Assembly (NCBI GenBank): GCA_039586575.1
Contig: JBDHKD010000013.1
Location: forward strand, 36,915 to 100,914
DNA: 64,000 bases
Direction: 5' to 3'
Origin: G020344215 sp039586575
GTDB taxonomy: Bacteria; Gemmatimonadota; Gemmatimonadetes; Palauibacterales; KS3-K002
Shown: positions 16,957 through 26,149 of the stretch, piece after piece
Layout of the letters: each line of letters begins with the position of its first letter
Numbering within the stretch: the stretch's first letter is position 1
Notes under the pieces: model-generated
What the model was told of the DNA's origin: nothing
The model's database searches: none
The model's input: only the letters and a program-made list of their open reading frames with translations
Position numbers and translations under genes: made by a program

Positions 16957-19143
16957 CTACCGGGTGCGTCTGAGCCGGGCCAGGCGGAGCGCGTTCCCGG
17001 TCACGGCGAGCGAAGCCCCCATATCGCCCAACAGGACGGCGGTGATCAGGCTGACCCAGCCGGGCAGCGTGCCGACGGCGAGTGAGAGCTTGATGGCGAT
17101 GGAGGCGGCGATGTTCTCGCGGATCACGGCGCTGCTGCGGCGTGAGAGCCGGAAGAGGTAGGGCAGGCAGCGCAGGTCGTTGGCCATGAGGGCGACGTCT
17201 GCGGTCTCGAGAGCGACGTCGCTGCCGGCGGCTCCCATGGCGACGCCAACGCTAGAGGCGGCGAGGGCCGGGGCGTCGTTGACGCCGTCGCCGATCATGG
17301 CGACGGGCCCGAACTTCGCCTCGAGCTGTCGCACTGCGTCCACCTTGTCTTCCGGCAACAAGCCGGCGTGGTAGGCGTCGACGCCCAGGCGTGTCGCGAT
17401 GGTGCGTGCCGTCTCCGCATGGTCGCCGGTGAGCATGGCGATGTGGTCGAAACCCAGGCGGCGCAGCGCTGCGATGGTCTCCCTGGCCTCCTGGCGCTCG
17501 CGGTCGGCGACGGCGATGAGGCCCAGCACCCGGTCGGGAGTGCCGACGCATACGGGCGTATGCCCGGCGGCCGTGAGGCGGTCGAGTTGGCTCCTCCACA
17601 ATCGGGCAGCGTCGCCGAACAGGCTGGGGACACCGATCAGGTAGGGGGAGCCGTCGAGCAGCGCGCGCGCCCCACGACCCGGCAGCGCTTGGAACTCGGT
17701 GATCGCGGAGTCGTTGCCCAGGCCGGCGTCGGCCGCGGTACGCCGAATCGCCTCGGCGATCGGGTGCTCGGAGCGGGCCTCCAGCGCTGCGGCGATCCTG
17801 AGCACGTCGTCGGCCGAGAGATCGCCGTTCGCCGGGCCGACGACCTCGGCTACGGCCAGCTCGCCGGTCGTGAGCGTCCCCGTCTTGTCGAAGGCGATAG
17901 CACGGATGTGGGCCAAGGCTTCCAGATGCACGCCGCCCTTGATCAGCACACCGTTGCGGGCGGCGCTCGTAATTCCGCTCACCACGGCGACCGGCGTCGA
18001 GATGACGAGCGCACAGGGGCAGGAGATCACCAACAGCGTGAGGCCGCGCACGAACCAGGTGCTGAAGGCGGCGCCGAAAGCCAACGGTGGAATCGCTATG
18101 AGAGCGACGGCCAGCAAAGTGACCGTCGGCGTATAGTAGCGAGCGAACCGCTCGACGAACCGCTCGCTGGGCGAGCGGGATGACTCTGCCTCTTCGACGA
18201 GGTGGATGATGTGGGCGAGCGTGGTGTCGCCGGCGCGCTTGGCGCTCTCGACCTCCAGGTAGCCCTCGCGGTTCATCGTGCCGGCGTAGACGTAATCCGA
18301 CGGGGCGACGTTGACCGGCATCGATTCTCCAGTGATCGTGCTCTGGTCGACCGCCGACGTGCCCTCTCTAACCCAGCCGTCGACGGGGATCTTTTCGCCG
18401 GGGAGGATCTGGACGATGTCACCAGGCTCCACCGCGTCGACGGGCAACTCGACGACCGCGCCGTTCCGCTGCACCCGTGCCGCCGCCGGCGCCAGATCCA
18501 GGAGGCTCTCGATCGAGCGGCGAGCCCGCTCCACCGAATAGCCTTCTAGCAGCTCGGCGATGCCGAACAGAAAAGCGATGCTCGCCGCCTCGACGAACTC
18601 GCCGATCCCGATGGCGCCGAAGATCGCCACCGTCATCAAGAAATTCATGTCGAGCCGTACGATCCGTGCGGCTCGCAGACCCTTGGAGAAGAAGTTGAGA
18701 CCGCCAGTCAGCGCCGCGAGCGTGAAGAGCACGGCGGTCGTGTCGACCGTCCAGTGTAGGCCCGACCAGACGACAACGCTCAGATCGAGCAGGCGGATGA
18801 TGAGGCCGGCGGCGATCCCGATCCCCGAGGTATACGTACAAAGCGCAGCCCGGCTTCTCCAGACGCTCGACCGGTCGGACCATGCCCCGGCGCCCGGCTC
18901 TTCGCCGTCACGCTCGACCGTATAGCCCAGCGAGCGGACGGCTTTGGCTATGATGTCGGCGCCCAACCGGTCGGGATCGAAGCGGACGCGCACGTCCTTC
19001 GAGACGATACGGGCGTCGACCCGCTCGACCCCCTCGAGCCTCTCCAGGCGGCTGGCAATACGCTGCGCGCAACTGGCGCAGTCCATGTCCGGGACCGCCA
19101 GAACCAGTTGGCAGGAAGTCTGTCCGCCACCCGCGTCAGTCAC
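16957..19143 (-). CDS. Heavy-metal P1B-type ATPase (Zn/Cd/Pb exporter type)
   Basis: A 728-residue transporter. Domains are an N-terminal heavy-metal-associated domain with Cys22 and Cys25 (DCASC), membrane region, actuator loop with TGES, the ion-site motif CPC (SCPCALVIS), phosphorylation site DKTGTLT, and hinge GDGVNDAPAL. CPC with a DCxxC-type HMA domain and a SmtB-like repressor next door fits Zn/Cd/Pb efflux better than copper. The GTG start overlaps the repressor stop (GTGA). It is probably controlled by that repressor. Confidence 0.92.
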   Translation of the reverse strand: MTDAGGGQTSCQLVLAVPDMDCASCAQRIASRLERLEGVERVDARIVSKDVRVRFDPDRLGADIIAKAVRSLGYTVERDGEEPGAGAWSDRSSVWRSRAALCTYTSGIGIAAGLIIRLLDLSVVVWSGLHWTVDTTAVLFTLAALTGGLNFFSKGLRAARIVRLDMNFLMTVAIFGAIGIGEFVEAASIAFLFGIAELLEGYSVERARRSIESLLDLAPAAARVQRNGAVVELPVDAVEPGDIVQILPGEKIPVDGWVREGTSAVDQSTITGESMPVNVAPSDYVYAGTMNREGYLEVESAKRAGDTTLAHIIHLVEEAESSRSPSERFVERFARYYTPTVTLLAVALIAIPPLAFGAAFSTWFVRGLTLLVISCPCALVISTPVAVVSGITSAARNGVLIKGGVHLEALAHIRAIAFDKTGTLTTGELAVAEVVGPANGDLSADDVLRIAAALEARSEHPIAEAIRRTAADAGLGNDSAITEFQALPGRGARALLDGSPYLIGVPSLFGDAARLWRSQLDRLTAAGHTPVCVGTPDRVLGLIAVADRERQEARETIAALRRLGFDHIAMLTGDHAETARTIATRLGVDAYHAGLLPEDKVDAVRQLEAKFGPVAMIGDGVNDAPALAASSVGVAMGAAGSDVALETADVALMANDLRCLPYLFRLSRRSSAVIRENIAASIAIKLSLAVGTLPGWVSLITAVLLGDMGASLAVTGNALRLARLRRTR

Positions 19144-19535
19144 TCCAGCTCCTCCCGGACATGCTCCAAGCCTAGATCGAACAGCCGCGCCACGTGCTCG
19201 TCGTCGAGCGCGTAATAGGTCAGCTTCCCGTCACGCCGATGGCGTACCAGCCGCATCTGCCGCAGCTGGCGCAGGTGGTGCGAGACCGCCGAGGGGCTGG
19301 CTCCCACAGCGGCGGCCAGATCCCCCACACACAGCTCGCGCTGAGCCAGCGCGCGCACGATCTGCAGGCGCGTCGGGTTGGCCAGGATCTGAAAGGTGTC
19401 GGCGATCAGCGTCAGCTCCTCCTCGCTGCACAGGGCGGCCGCGGCGGCGGCCACCGCGCGGGGGTCTACGAGGTGGAGATCGGGAGCGGCGTGGTGGTGA
19501 GCCGGCGGTCGGCGGACGCGTGAAGGATTTCTCAT
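19140..19535 (-). CDS. ArsR/SmtB-family metal-responsive repressor
   Basis: A 131-residue winged-helix repressor. The recognition segment is SAVSHHLRQLRQMRLV. The last helix has Asp-x-His, ten residues, His-x-x-Glu (DEH ... HVREE), exactly the alpha5 zinc site of SmtB/CzrA. A Cys in ELCVGDL sits where alpha3-site sensors carry a metal ligand, but the second half of that motif is absent. A histidine-rich N-terminus (AHHHAAPDLH) may also bind metal. It is translationally coupled to the P-type ATPase. The sequence CTGAACATATGAG across the start resembles half an ArsR-box operator, which I regard only as a possibility. Confidence 0.9.
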   Translation of the reverse strand: MRNPSRVRRPPAHHHAAPDLHLVDPRAVAAAAAALCSEEELTLIADTFQILANPTRLQIVRALAQRELCVGDLAAAVGASPSAVSHHLRQLRQMRLVRHRRDGKLTYYALDDEHVARLFDLGLEHVREELE

Positions 19536-19653
19536 ATGTTCAGACAATCTAGGGCGGTCCGTGCGGCGCGCAAGTCCGCTCCGCCAGCAACCCCTGGCTC
19601 CCCTGCGGACCGAAGCTTTGACTCCCGGCTCTCGGCCCCCTACTTTCGCTCCT

Positions 19654-20358
19654 ATGTTCAAGCGGTTTCGTGAGCGGATCGAGCGTGCCCTGGAGCGGCG
19701 TGAGGCCGAGCGGCCCCTGAACCGCGATGACATGGACCGGCTGCTGCGCGAGATGCGTGAGGAGCTGGTGGACATGAGGTCGCGCATCCCGCGGTTGGAG
19801 CGTCAGGCGCAGGACATGGACCAGCGTTCGGCGCAGCAGATACGGCGTGCCGAGTTGGCGCACGACAAGGCGCGGGAGGCGCAGGCGGCGGGGAGACTGG
19901 ACGAGGCGCAGCTGGCGACGCAGACGGCGCGGGACGCGTTGAGCTACGTCGAGGATTCGCGCCGTCAGGCGGACGAGGCGCGTGCGGAGGTCGCACGGCT
20001 GAGGGTGGAGTTCGATGCGAAGATGGACCAGCTGAAGGAGGCGGAGCGGAACCGTGACGTGCTGCTGGCGCGCTCGCGCCGGGCGACGACGGCGAGGAAG
20101 CTCGATGACATGCTCAGCGGTCCGGAGAGCGGGCTGAGCCGGTTCGAGCGTGCTGAGGACGACATCGAGGCGGCGGAGGATATGGCGGCGGCGGAGCGCG
20201 AGTTGAGCGAGGCGTTGGGCGAGCGGCCGCGGCTAGAAGAGATCGAGACGGACTACGAGCTGCGGCAGATCGAGGCGGCCAAAGAGGCGGACGAGGTCGA
20301 GCGGCGGCTAACGGAACTGAGGCGGCAGATGGAGGACGAGGAGGACCAGACGGAGTAG
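19654..20358 (+). CDS. Coiled-coil protein, PspA/IM30-like
   Basis: A 234-residue protein that is nearly all charged helix, rich in Glu, Arg, Ala and Gln, and starts MFKRFRERIERALE. The length, the amphipathic N-terminus and the uninterrupted coiled coil resemble PspA/IM30 membrane-stress proteins, but no diagnostic motif confirms it, so the function is open. The start was chosen at the first Met that continues the helix; the 93 bases upstream in frame look non-coding. It is followed by a repeat-rich convergent spacer. Confidence 0.65.
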   Translation: MFKRFRERIERALERREAERPLNRDDMDRLLREMREELVDMRSRIPRLERQAQDMDQRSAQQIRRAELAHDKAREAQAAGRLDEAQLATQTARDALSYVEDSRRQADEARAEVARLRVEFDAKMDQLKEAERNRDVLLARSRRATTARKLDDMLSGPESGLSRFERAEDDIEAAEDMAAAERELSEALGERPRLEEIETDYELRQIEAAKEADEVERRLTELRRQMEDEEDQTE

Positions 20359-20379
20359 AGGGGCCTGCCTGGCGTTACC

Positions 20380-20530
20380 TTCCTGGCGAACATCGAACAT
20401 CGCACATCCACCATGCAACATCGGAGTGTTGCGGCGCTGACGTGCCTCGGTCGTCGAGCGCCGAGCGTCGAGGTTCAACGTTGAGAGTTCGACGCTCGGC
20501 AAGTTGTTCGACGTTCGATGTCGGATGTCC
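20380..20530. repeat. Repeat-rich convergent spacer with a 12-bp perfect inverted repeat
   Basis: Between two convergent stop codons. The left part repeats the words CATCGAACATCG, CACATCC and CAACATCGG; the right part carries their complements (TTCGACGTTCGATGTCGGATGTCC). In the centre GCCGAGCGTCGA (20460-20471) is exactly mirrored by TCGACGCTCGGC (20489-20500) around a loop that includes TCAACGTTGA. It may work as a bidirectional terminator or be a dispersed intergenic repeat family. Confidence 0.65.
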
Positions 20531-20535
20531 GCTGT

Positions 20536-22029
20536 TCAATGGTCACTATCAACGGTAGCGAAGAACGGCTGCCACTTCTCGGGCGCTGACGGCTTGGTGA
20601 ACAGGCTGACGCCGACCAGCAGGCCGATCGAGATGAGCACGCCCGGGATCACGATGTACTGGCTGTCGGCGAAGTCGAACGGGTTGCCGAGAATAGTCAG
20701 GGTGAAATCGACGCCGAGCCGGCTGAGCACGCCGATGGTCACGATGGTACCCATGCCGCCGGCGATGCAGGCCACTCCGCCTTCTGTAGTGACGCGTTTC
20801 CATAAGAAGCAGGCGAGCAACGCCGGTGTGAGGCTGGCGCCGACCAGGGAATAGGCGTAGAGCGCCATCGAGAGGACGGTTTGGAACTGAGTGAGCAAGA
20901 CCAGACCGATAATGCCGAAGGCGATAACGGAGATGCGCTGTACCGCCAGTTTCCGCTTCTCGTTCGCCTGCGGATCGACGAAGCGCTCGTAGATGTCGCG
21001 GCTCATGTTGGTCGAGGGGACGAGCAGGAAGGTGTTGCCGGTCGAGAGCACGATGGCGACGGCTGCCGCGAGCAGGACCGCGCCACCGAGGAGCGGCAGT
21101 CCGTGGCGGGCGATGAAGAGGATCACGGTCTCGGATGCGGCGCGGCCGACGATCGAGACTTCCTCGATGAGGTTCGGGTAAGCGGCGCGGCCGACGATGG
21201 CGAGCAGGGCGAGGGCCGTTTCCAGGAGGACGACGCCGAGGACCATGCCGACGACGGCGCGGCGGGCGGCGCTGGCATCCTTGGCGGAGAAGAACTTCTG
21301 ATACATGCCGCTCTCGCCGAGCAAGAGCAGGAAGGTCGGCAGTGAGACGCCCATCACCCAGAGCAGGTTGTGGCCGCCCAGGACCGAGGTATGATCGGGG
21401 GGGAGGCGGCTGAGGACTTCACCGACCCCGCCGAGCTGGAAGACCATGTACGGCAGGGCGAAGAGAATGCCGAGCGTGATGATCGTCCCGTTGAAGATGT
21501 CCACCGTGACGATGGAGACCATGCCGGCCAGCGCCGTGAACAGCACGATCGCCGCGGCGGTGATGTACATCCCCATCTCGGGGCTGATCCGCCCGTCGGT
21601 GACGATGCTGAGGATCCAGCCGCCGCCGCGGAACTGGTAGGCGGCGATGGTCACGTAGGCGAGGATGATGGCCAGCGTGCCCAGCAGCCTGGCCGCCGCG
21701 TTGTAACGCTTCTCCAGCAGGTCGGGGACGGTGTATTCCGCGATTCGCCGCACGCGGCCGGCGATGAAATAGGCGACGACGAGGCCGACCCAGGCGCCGA
21801 ACGAGAACCAGAGCTCGGCGATCCCGGTGCGGTACGCCAGGCCCGCCCCGCCGAACAAGGACCCCGAACCGATCCACGTGCAGACGAGCGTGCCCACCAG
21901 CAGCAGTACGGGCACCGCGCGCCCCGCCACCATGAAGTCGGCGTGGCTCTTGACCTTACGGGACCGCCAGAGGCTGATGGCGATCAGGATCAGCGGATAA
22001 GCGAATACGACGGCGACCAGCAGGTTCAT
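20536..22029 (-). CDS. Sodium/solute symporter (SSS family)
   Basis: A 497-residue protein with about 13 membrane segments. Features typical of the family are an N-terminal helix followed by SRKVKSHADFMVAGR, the Gly-rich TWIGSGSLFGGAGLAY segment and the TVPDLLEKRYN loop. The substrate cannot be told from sequence. The start was chosen at an ATG with a strong GGAGGAGC ribosome site; the open frame continues upstream but without membrane-protein character. It is a single gene. Confidence 0.88.
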   Translation of the reverse strand: MNLLVAVVFAYPLILIAISLWRSRKVKSHADFMVAGRAVPVLLLVGTLVCTWIGSGSLFGGAGLAYRTGIAELWFSFGAWVGLVVAYFIAGRVRRIAEYTVPDLLEKRYNAAARLLGTLAIILAYVTIAAYQFRGGGWILSIVTDGRISPEMGMYITAAAIVLFTALAGMVSIVTVDIFNGTIITLGILFALPYMVFQLGGVGEVLSRLPPDHTSVLGGHNLLWVMGVSLPTFLLLLGESGMYQKFFSAKDASAARRAVVGMVLGVVLLETALALLAIVGRAAYPNLIEEVSIVGRAASETVILFIARHGLPLLGGAVLLAAAVAIVLSTGNTFLLVPSTNMSRDIYERFVDPQANEKRKLAVQRISVIAFGIIGLVLLTQFQTVLSMALYAYSLVGASLTPALLACFLWKRVTTEGGVACIAGGMGTIVTIGVLSRLGVDFTLTILGNPFDFADSQYIVIPGVLISIGLLVGVSLFTKPSAPEKWQPFFATVDSDH

Positions 22030-22164
22030 GTAGCTCCTCCAGGCGCGTTGAGGCTGGCCAGAAACCTCGGGAAAGCGGCGGCAACGTAAGGCGCGCCACC
22101 GCTCCCTAGCAAGAGACGCGACCCCGCCCTTGTCAGGTGCAGAGGTGCGCCTAGGATTGTGGCC

Positions 22165-22770
22165 ATGGCGACCGAGGTGTACGTGATGCGGCACGGCGAG
22201 ACGGAGGCGAACGTCGAGCAGATCCTGATGGGGCGTGAGGACTCGCCGTTCACGGCGGCGGGTAGGAAACAGCCCATCGAGGTGGCACACCATCTGGTCG
22301 GCCGGCCGCTGGTCCGCATCTATTCAAGCCCCATGGAACGGACCCGGCGGACGGCGGCTCTGGTGCAGCGGGCGCTCGACGGGTCGCTCGAGATCGAGAC
22401 CGACATGGCCATCGCCGAGATCGACTCCGGTGATTACACCGGCCTCACGTTCCAAGAAGTGCGCGGGCGGGTAGCCGACGACGCCCTGCTGGGCGAGTTC
22501 CACTACCCGGGCGGCGAGTGCTGGCGCGATGTGCAAGAGCGGGCTCTGTCGTTCGTCTATGGTATGGAGGCCCGTCACCCGGGCGCGGCGGTGTTGCTGG
22601 TGACGCACGCGGGGGTGATCGCCGGGCTGGTGGCGGCGTACCTCCGCGAGCCGATCGAGCGCTACATTCGCACCCGCTTCGGCCACGACTACTTGGGTCG
22701 CCTCGTCGTTGAGAAGGGTGCGATGACCGAGTACGAAAAGCTCGCCGGCACGGTGGACAGTTGGCTGTGA
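22165..22770 (+). CDS. Histidine phosphatase (phosphoglycerate mutase-like) family protein
   Basis: A 201-residue protein. The phospho-accepting motif MRHGETEAN is at residues 8-16; the second conserved residues are in YSSPMERTRRTA (Arg), and the late VTHAGVI supplies the second catalytic His. The usual length for the cobC/gpmB-like branch is about 200. The substrate is not identifiable. The downstream lipoprotein gene starts within 25 bases of its stop and may be cotranscribed. Confidence 0.88.
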   Translation: MATEVYVMRHGETEANVEQILMGREDSPFTAAGRKQPIEVAHHLVGRPLVRIYSSPMERTRRTAALVQRALDGSLEIETDMAIAEIDSGDYTGLTFQEVRGRVADDALLGEFHYPGGECWRDVQERALSFVYGMEARHPGAAVLLVTHAGVIAGLVAAYLREPIERYIRTRFGHDYLGRLVVEKGAMTEYEKLAGTVDSWL

Positions 22771-22793
22771 ACCGCACCGCATCGGAGGGCCCG

Positions 22794-23222
22794 ATGACGA
22801 GAGAAGCAAGACGACTGGCGGTGCTGGCGCTCGCCCTGGCGCTGGCCACGTGCTCGCCGCGCGAAGAAGCCGCAGAGCTACCGGAACAGGGCGCCGCAGC
22901 GGAGGAGGGGACGGTCGCGGAGGAGGAACAAGGCGCCGCAGCTGAATCCGCGACTGCGGCTCCGGCGGTGGAAACCGCAGCCGGCCCCGCGAGCGTGGCG
23001 CCGGCGACGCCAGAAGAGAGACCGATGCCGCGGAACTGGATGGTGCTGGAATTCGCCCGAGCCGTCGAAGACGCCGATCTCGAGTGGCTGGAGGAGAACG
23101 GCTTTCGGGTGGATACGGTGATGACGGAGACGCAGGTGCGGGGCTGGTTGGAGGATCCGGCGGGCGGTGCGACGATCACGAACGACGCGCGGATCGCCCG
23201 GGTTCAGGCGCAGATGCGCTGA
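22794..23222 (+). CDS. Putative lipoprotein with Glu/Ala-rich linker
   Basis: A 142-residue protein with signal peptide and lipobox (LALATC, Cys about residue 20), then a low-complexity Ala/Glu/Pro linker to about residue 78, then a small folded region with WMVLEFARAVED and an acidic, tryptophan-containing helix. The family is unknown. The ATG follows a GGAGG ribosome site. Confidence 0.65.
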   Translation: MTREARRLAVLALALALATCSPREEAAELPEQGAAAEEGTVAEEEQGAAAESATAAPAVETAAGPASVAPATPEERPMPRNWMVLEFARAVEDADLEWLEENGFRVDTVMTETQVRGWLEDPAGGATITNDARIARVQAQMR

Positions 23223-23246
23223 CCCGGGCGATCGCGGTTGCCGCGA

Positions 23247-23657
23247 CTAGTTGGTGACGCTCAGCGTGAAGCCGCTGGTGCTCTGCAGGGCGTTGTTGCT
23301 GCCCGCCACCTCCAACAAGGTCACGCCGTAGCTGCTCACCTGCGAGACGTCGGGCACCGAGAAGCGGAACAGGGCGCCCGACGAGTGCGAGCCGATCACC
23401 GCGATCTTCACGGTGTTTCCCGAGGCGAACGAATAGAACAGATCGCCGCTGCTGGCGGCCGTCGGGTTGGTGATGCCGCTGCCGGTGAGCTGCACGAGGA
23501 AGGCGGCGCCGCTGCCGGTCGTCGACAGGTTCACGGTCAGCTGTCCGGGGCCCGACGGACCTGTGGGGCCACCGCTGTCGGAGCTGCAGGCGCCGGCCAG
23601 CAAGGCGGCGAAGGCGATCGCCGCCGCCGCGGCCCAGTAGCCTCTGTTCGTCCTCAT
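23247..23657 (-). CDS. Small secreted lipoprotein, unknown function
   Basis: A 136-residue protein with a signal peptide and lipobox (LLAGAC, Cys24), then a Gly/Ser/Pro linker and a beta-rich domain of about 100 residues with many Ser, Thr and Val. Its ATG overlaps the stop of the M6 protease gene (ATGA), so the two are expressed together. It could be a surface partner of the protease; this rests on gene order only. Confidence 0.7.
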   Translation of the reverse strand: MRTNRGYWAAAAAIAFAALLAGACSSDSGGPTGPSGPGQLTVNLSTTGSGAAFLVQLTGSGITNPTAASSGDLFYSFASGNTVKIAVIGSHSSGALFRFSVPDVSQVSSYGVTLLEVAGSNNALQSTSGFTLSVTN

Positions 23658-26149
23658 CGTCCTTCCTCCTTGCGGGCCGCGCCGCGGTTCGAGCGGTCCA
23701 GCTGCTCCAGCGCCTCGATCACATCTGCCGATAGAACGTCCGCAGCGACGAGGCCGGCCTCCTGCAGGTAGGCCCGGAAGTCACCGATATCGAAGCCGCC
23801 GTTCTGGTTGCCGATGATGTCGAGGAAGCGTTCCTCGTCGGCGGTCAGCACGGAGACCGGGCTCAACAGGTGGTTGACCACGTTGTCCAGCACGAGGCTG
23901 GGCCGCGTGATGATGATGGTGATCGTGGCGGTGTCGGCGAGCGCCCCGTCGACCGCCGCGACCTGGATGTTGAAATCGCCGTCCTCTTCCGGCACGCCGG
24001 TGATAGCGCCGCTCGCCGCGAGCGTCAGGCCGACCGGCAGCGCATCCCCTCCGGTACGTGCCCAGCTGAACTCGCCGACGCCGCCCGACGCGGTGAGCGT
24101 GTCCGTGTAGGTAGCGCCCATCGCTCCCTGAGCGAGGGTGTCGCTTTGCACGGCCACCGCGATACCGAACCGCGCCCGCATGGTGTAGGGCTTGTTCAAC
24201 GTCAGCGTCAGCGTGTCGGTGATCGTGGTCGTGTCACCCGACCACTTGACGAAGAGAAAACCACCGGCGGGAACAGCCTGTAGCTGGGCCGTCGAGCCCG
24301 GGGTCAGCCAGGCGATGCCGTTGGCGTCGAGCGTCACCGAGCTATTGATCGTCCCCGTCCCGAAGTTGGGATTCGTAGCCCTGAGGCGGTGCTCGGTCTG
24401 CAGGGTGGCGATGAAGGTGTCGGGTGTCGCGTCGCTGATCGAGACGGCATGTATGCGGAAGCCCAGGTCGCTCCACGACTGGAAGGTGTAGCGGGTCAGC
24501 GTGTCACCCTGGACCGCCTCGACCCCGATGGTCGGTGTGGTCGGGTAGGCCCAGATCACGTCATACGGCGCGTCCACGGTATCGCCGGCGAAGATCACCT
24601 CGGTGCCGGCGCCGATGTTCGTGCTGACGTGCACGCCGACCAGGTTGATGTTCACCCGGAAGCCGATGCTCTTGTCGGCATTGACGGTGATGCTGTCGAC
24701 CAGGATTCCCGAGTTGGAGTTGTCGTTGAGCTCCGAGTTGGGGGTCGAGCCCGGGCCAAAGGCCGTCTTGGATGACGAGCCGGGCCAGGGATCGCCGGCA
24801 TCACCGCGATTGACGCCGTTGCCGAGATGATCCCACCCGTCCGCCTGCTCCAGGTCGAGGCCGTGCGGCACGACCGCGTTCACCGTGTTCGAGAACCAGC
24901 GGGCCAGGATGCGGTCCGGATCGACGTGCCAGATCAGCAACCCCTCGCCCGCCAAGTAAGCATCGGAGCCCAGCCAGGCCCGGTTCTCGATCAGGAAGTA
25001 CTCGTTCGTCCCGGAGACTTCGACCCGCAAAGCCGTGTCGCTCGTCACGATCGGGTAGAGAACGTGGCTGCCGGTACCGGACCCCGTACGGACCGTGTCG
25101 ACGGCGATCCAGCCCACGGCATCCTTCGACCAGGCCGACATGTGGGCCGGTCGGGTCGGGATGTTCCAGTTCCCCGATCCCATAAGCCCCCACCAGCCGA
25201 TGCCCTCGGATCCGCCGGTGCCGGTATCATAGAGATCCGGCAGGTTCAGGATGCCGTGACCCAGCTCGTGGACCGTGGTCCCGATGGCCATCGTGGATGT
25301 GGAATCGCAGCCACCGGCACCGCCGACCGCCGGCTGGATCACGTAGTCGTCGACCGTGACGCCATCGTTGGTGAAGTAAGGAGTGCCATTATTCCAGGCT
25401 CGATATACCCAGCGGTGCGACCAGATATGCACCGAGCCCTGACAGGCGCCGTCCTTCAGCGGGTGGAGGATCGCTACGAGGTCCACGAAACCGTCGTTGT
25501 CGCCATCGTAATTGCTGAAGTCGATGCTGGCGTCGGCCGAGTCCAGCAGGGCCTTGATGAAGGCACCGGTGTGGTCGGTGTTCGGGTCGAGCCCGTTGTT
25601 CGAGCCCTCGTACCAGCCGGCCACGCTGTCCACCGTGACCCAGTCGACGATGTCACCGCTCACCGTCAAGAGCCCGTTCGACACCTCGTCGTAGTACGTG
25701 GTAACCGAGTAGGGTGGGGCGGCGGTCGTGCTGAACAGCGTGTTGTGAAGCGTAGTCGAGTCCGGCCGGTACACGTGCGTGCTGTCAACGAAGAGGCCGA
25801 TCAGCACCGGGAACTCGAAGGTGTCGGCGAGCGCCGCGCCCGACGCCTGCGCCGCGGCCACCGACGGCTGCAACCCCCGGAAATGGGCGTTCAAGGTGCC
25901 ATAGTCGCGATCGCGGGCCAGCGCCCGGCGGCGCTCCATCACCTGCCGCGCCTTCTCCTTCCAGACCCGCTGGAATCGGTAGGCGCCCGGGTCGCGGGCC
26001 AGGACCTCGCGGTATCCCGGCGGCGGCAGCTTGCCGTGCACTCGGCCGCGCATCTCCACATCCTGGGCGGCCAGGTCGGGAGGTGCGGTGGTGGTACCCA
26101 GGCACAGGCAGGCCCCGGCGGCCAGCGATAACAGGACCGATGCTCTCAT
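23654..26149 (-). CDS. Secreted M6-family metalloprotease (immune inhibitor A type) with Ig-like and dockerin-like C-terminus
   Basis: An 831-residue secreted protein: signal peptide (1-28), propeptide-like helical part, then the M6 catalytic domain with zinc motif HELGH at 294-298 and the LPDLYD and WGLMGSGNW segments typical of the family. Beta-sandwich repeats follow, including a putative Ig-like (He_PIG) module with LTLAASGAITGVPEEDG. The last 70 residues contain FLDIIGNQNGGFDIGDFRAYL, a dockerin-like calcium loop. It probably degrades extracellular protein. A CARAATGCC motif lies 223 bases upstream. The small lipoprotein gene downstream is coupled. Confidence 0.88.
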   Translation of the reverse strand: MRASVLLSLAAGACLCLGTTTAPPDLAAQDVEMRGRVHGKLPPPGYREVLARDPGAYRFQRVWKEKARQVMERRRALARDRDYGTLNAHFRGLQPSVAAAQASGAALADTFEFPVLIGLFVDSTHVYRPDSTTLHNTLFSTTAAPPYSVTTYYDEVSNGLLTVSGDIVDWVTVDSVAGWYEGSNNGLDPNTDHTGAFIKALLDSADASIDFSNYDGDNDGFVDLVAILHPLKDGACQGSVHIWSHRWVYRAWNNGTPYFTNDGVTVDDYVIQPAVGGAGGCDSTSTMAIGTTVHELGHGILNLPDLYDTGTGGSEGIGWWGLMGSGNWNIPTRPAHMSAWSKDAVGWIAVDTVRTGSGTGSHVLYPIVTSDTALRVEVSGTNEYFLIENRAWLGSDAYLAGEGLLIWHVDPDRILARWFSNTVNAVVPHGLDLEQADGWDHLGNGVNRGDAGDPWPGSSSKTAFGPGSTPNSELNDNSNSGILVDSITVNADKSIGFRVNINLVGVHVSTNIGAGTEVIFAGDTVDAPYDVIWAYPTTPTIGVEAVQGDTLTRYTFQSWSDLGFRIHAVSISDATPDTFIATLQTEHRLRATNPNFGTGTINSSVTLDANGIAWLTPGSTAQLQAVPAGGFLFVKWSGDTTTITDTLTLTLNKPYTMRARFGIAVAVQSDTLAQGAMGATYTDTLTASGGVGEFSWARTGGDALPVGLTLAASGAITGVPEEDGDFNIQVAAVDGALADTATITIIITRPSLVLDNVVNHLLSPVSVLTADEERFLDIIGNQNGGFDIGDFRAYLQEAGLVAADVLSADVIEALEQLDRSNRGAARKEEGR

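Noticed and set aside
24827..26131. 434-residue plus-strand frame opposite the M6 protease
   Set aside because: The minus strand encodes a full M6 domain with HELGH; the plus frame has low-complexity Arg/Val/Gly composition.
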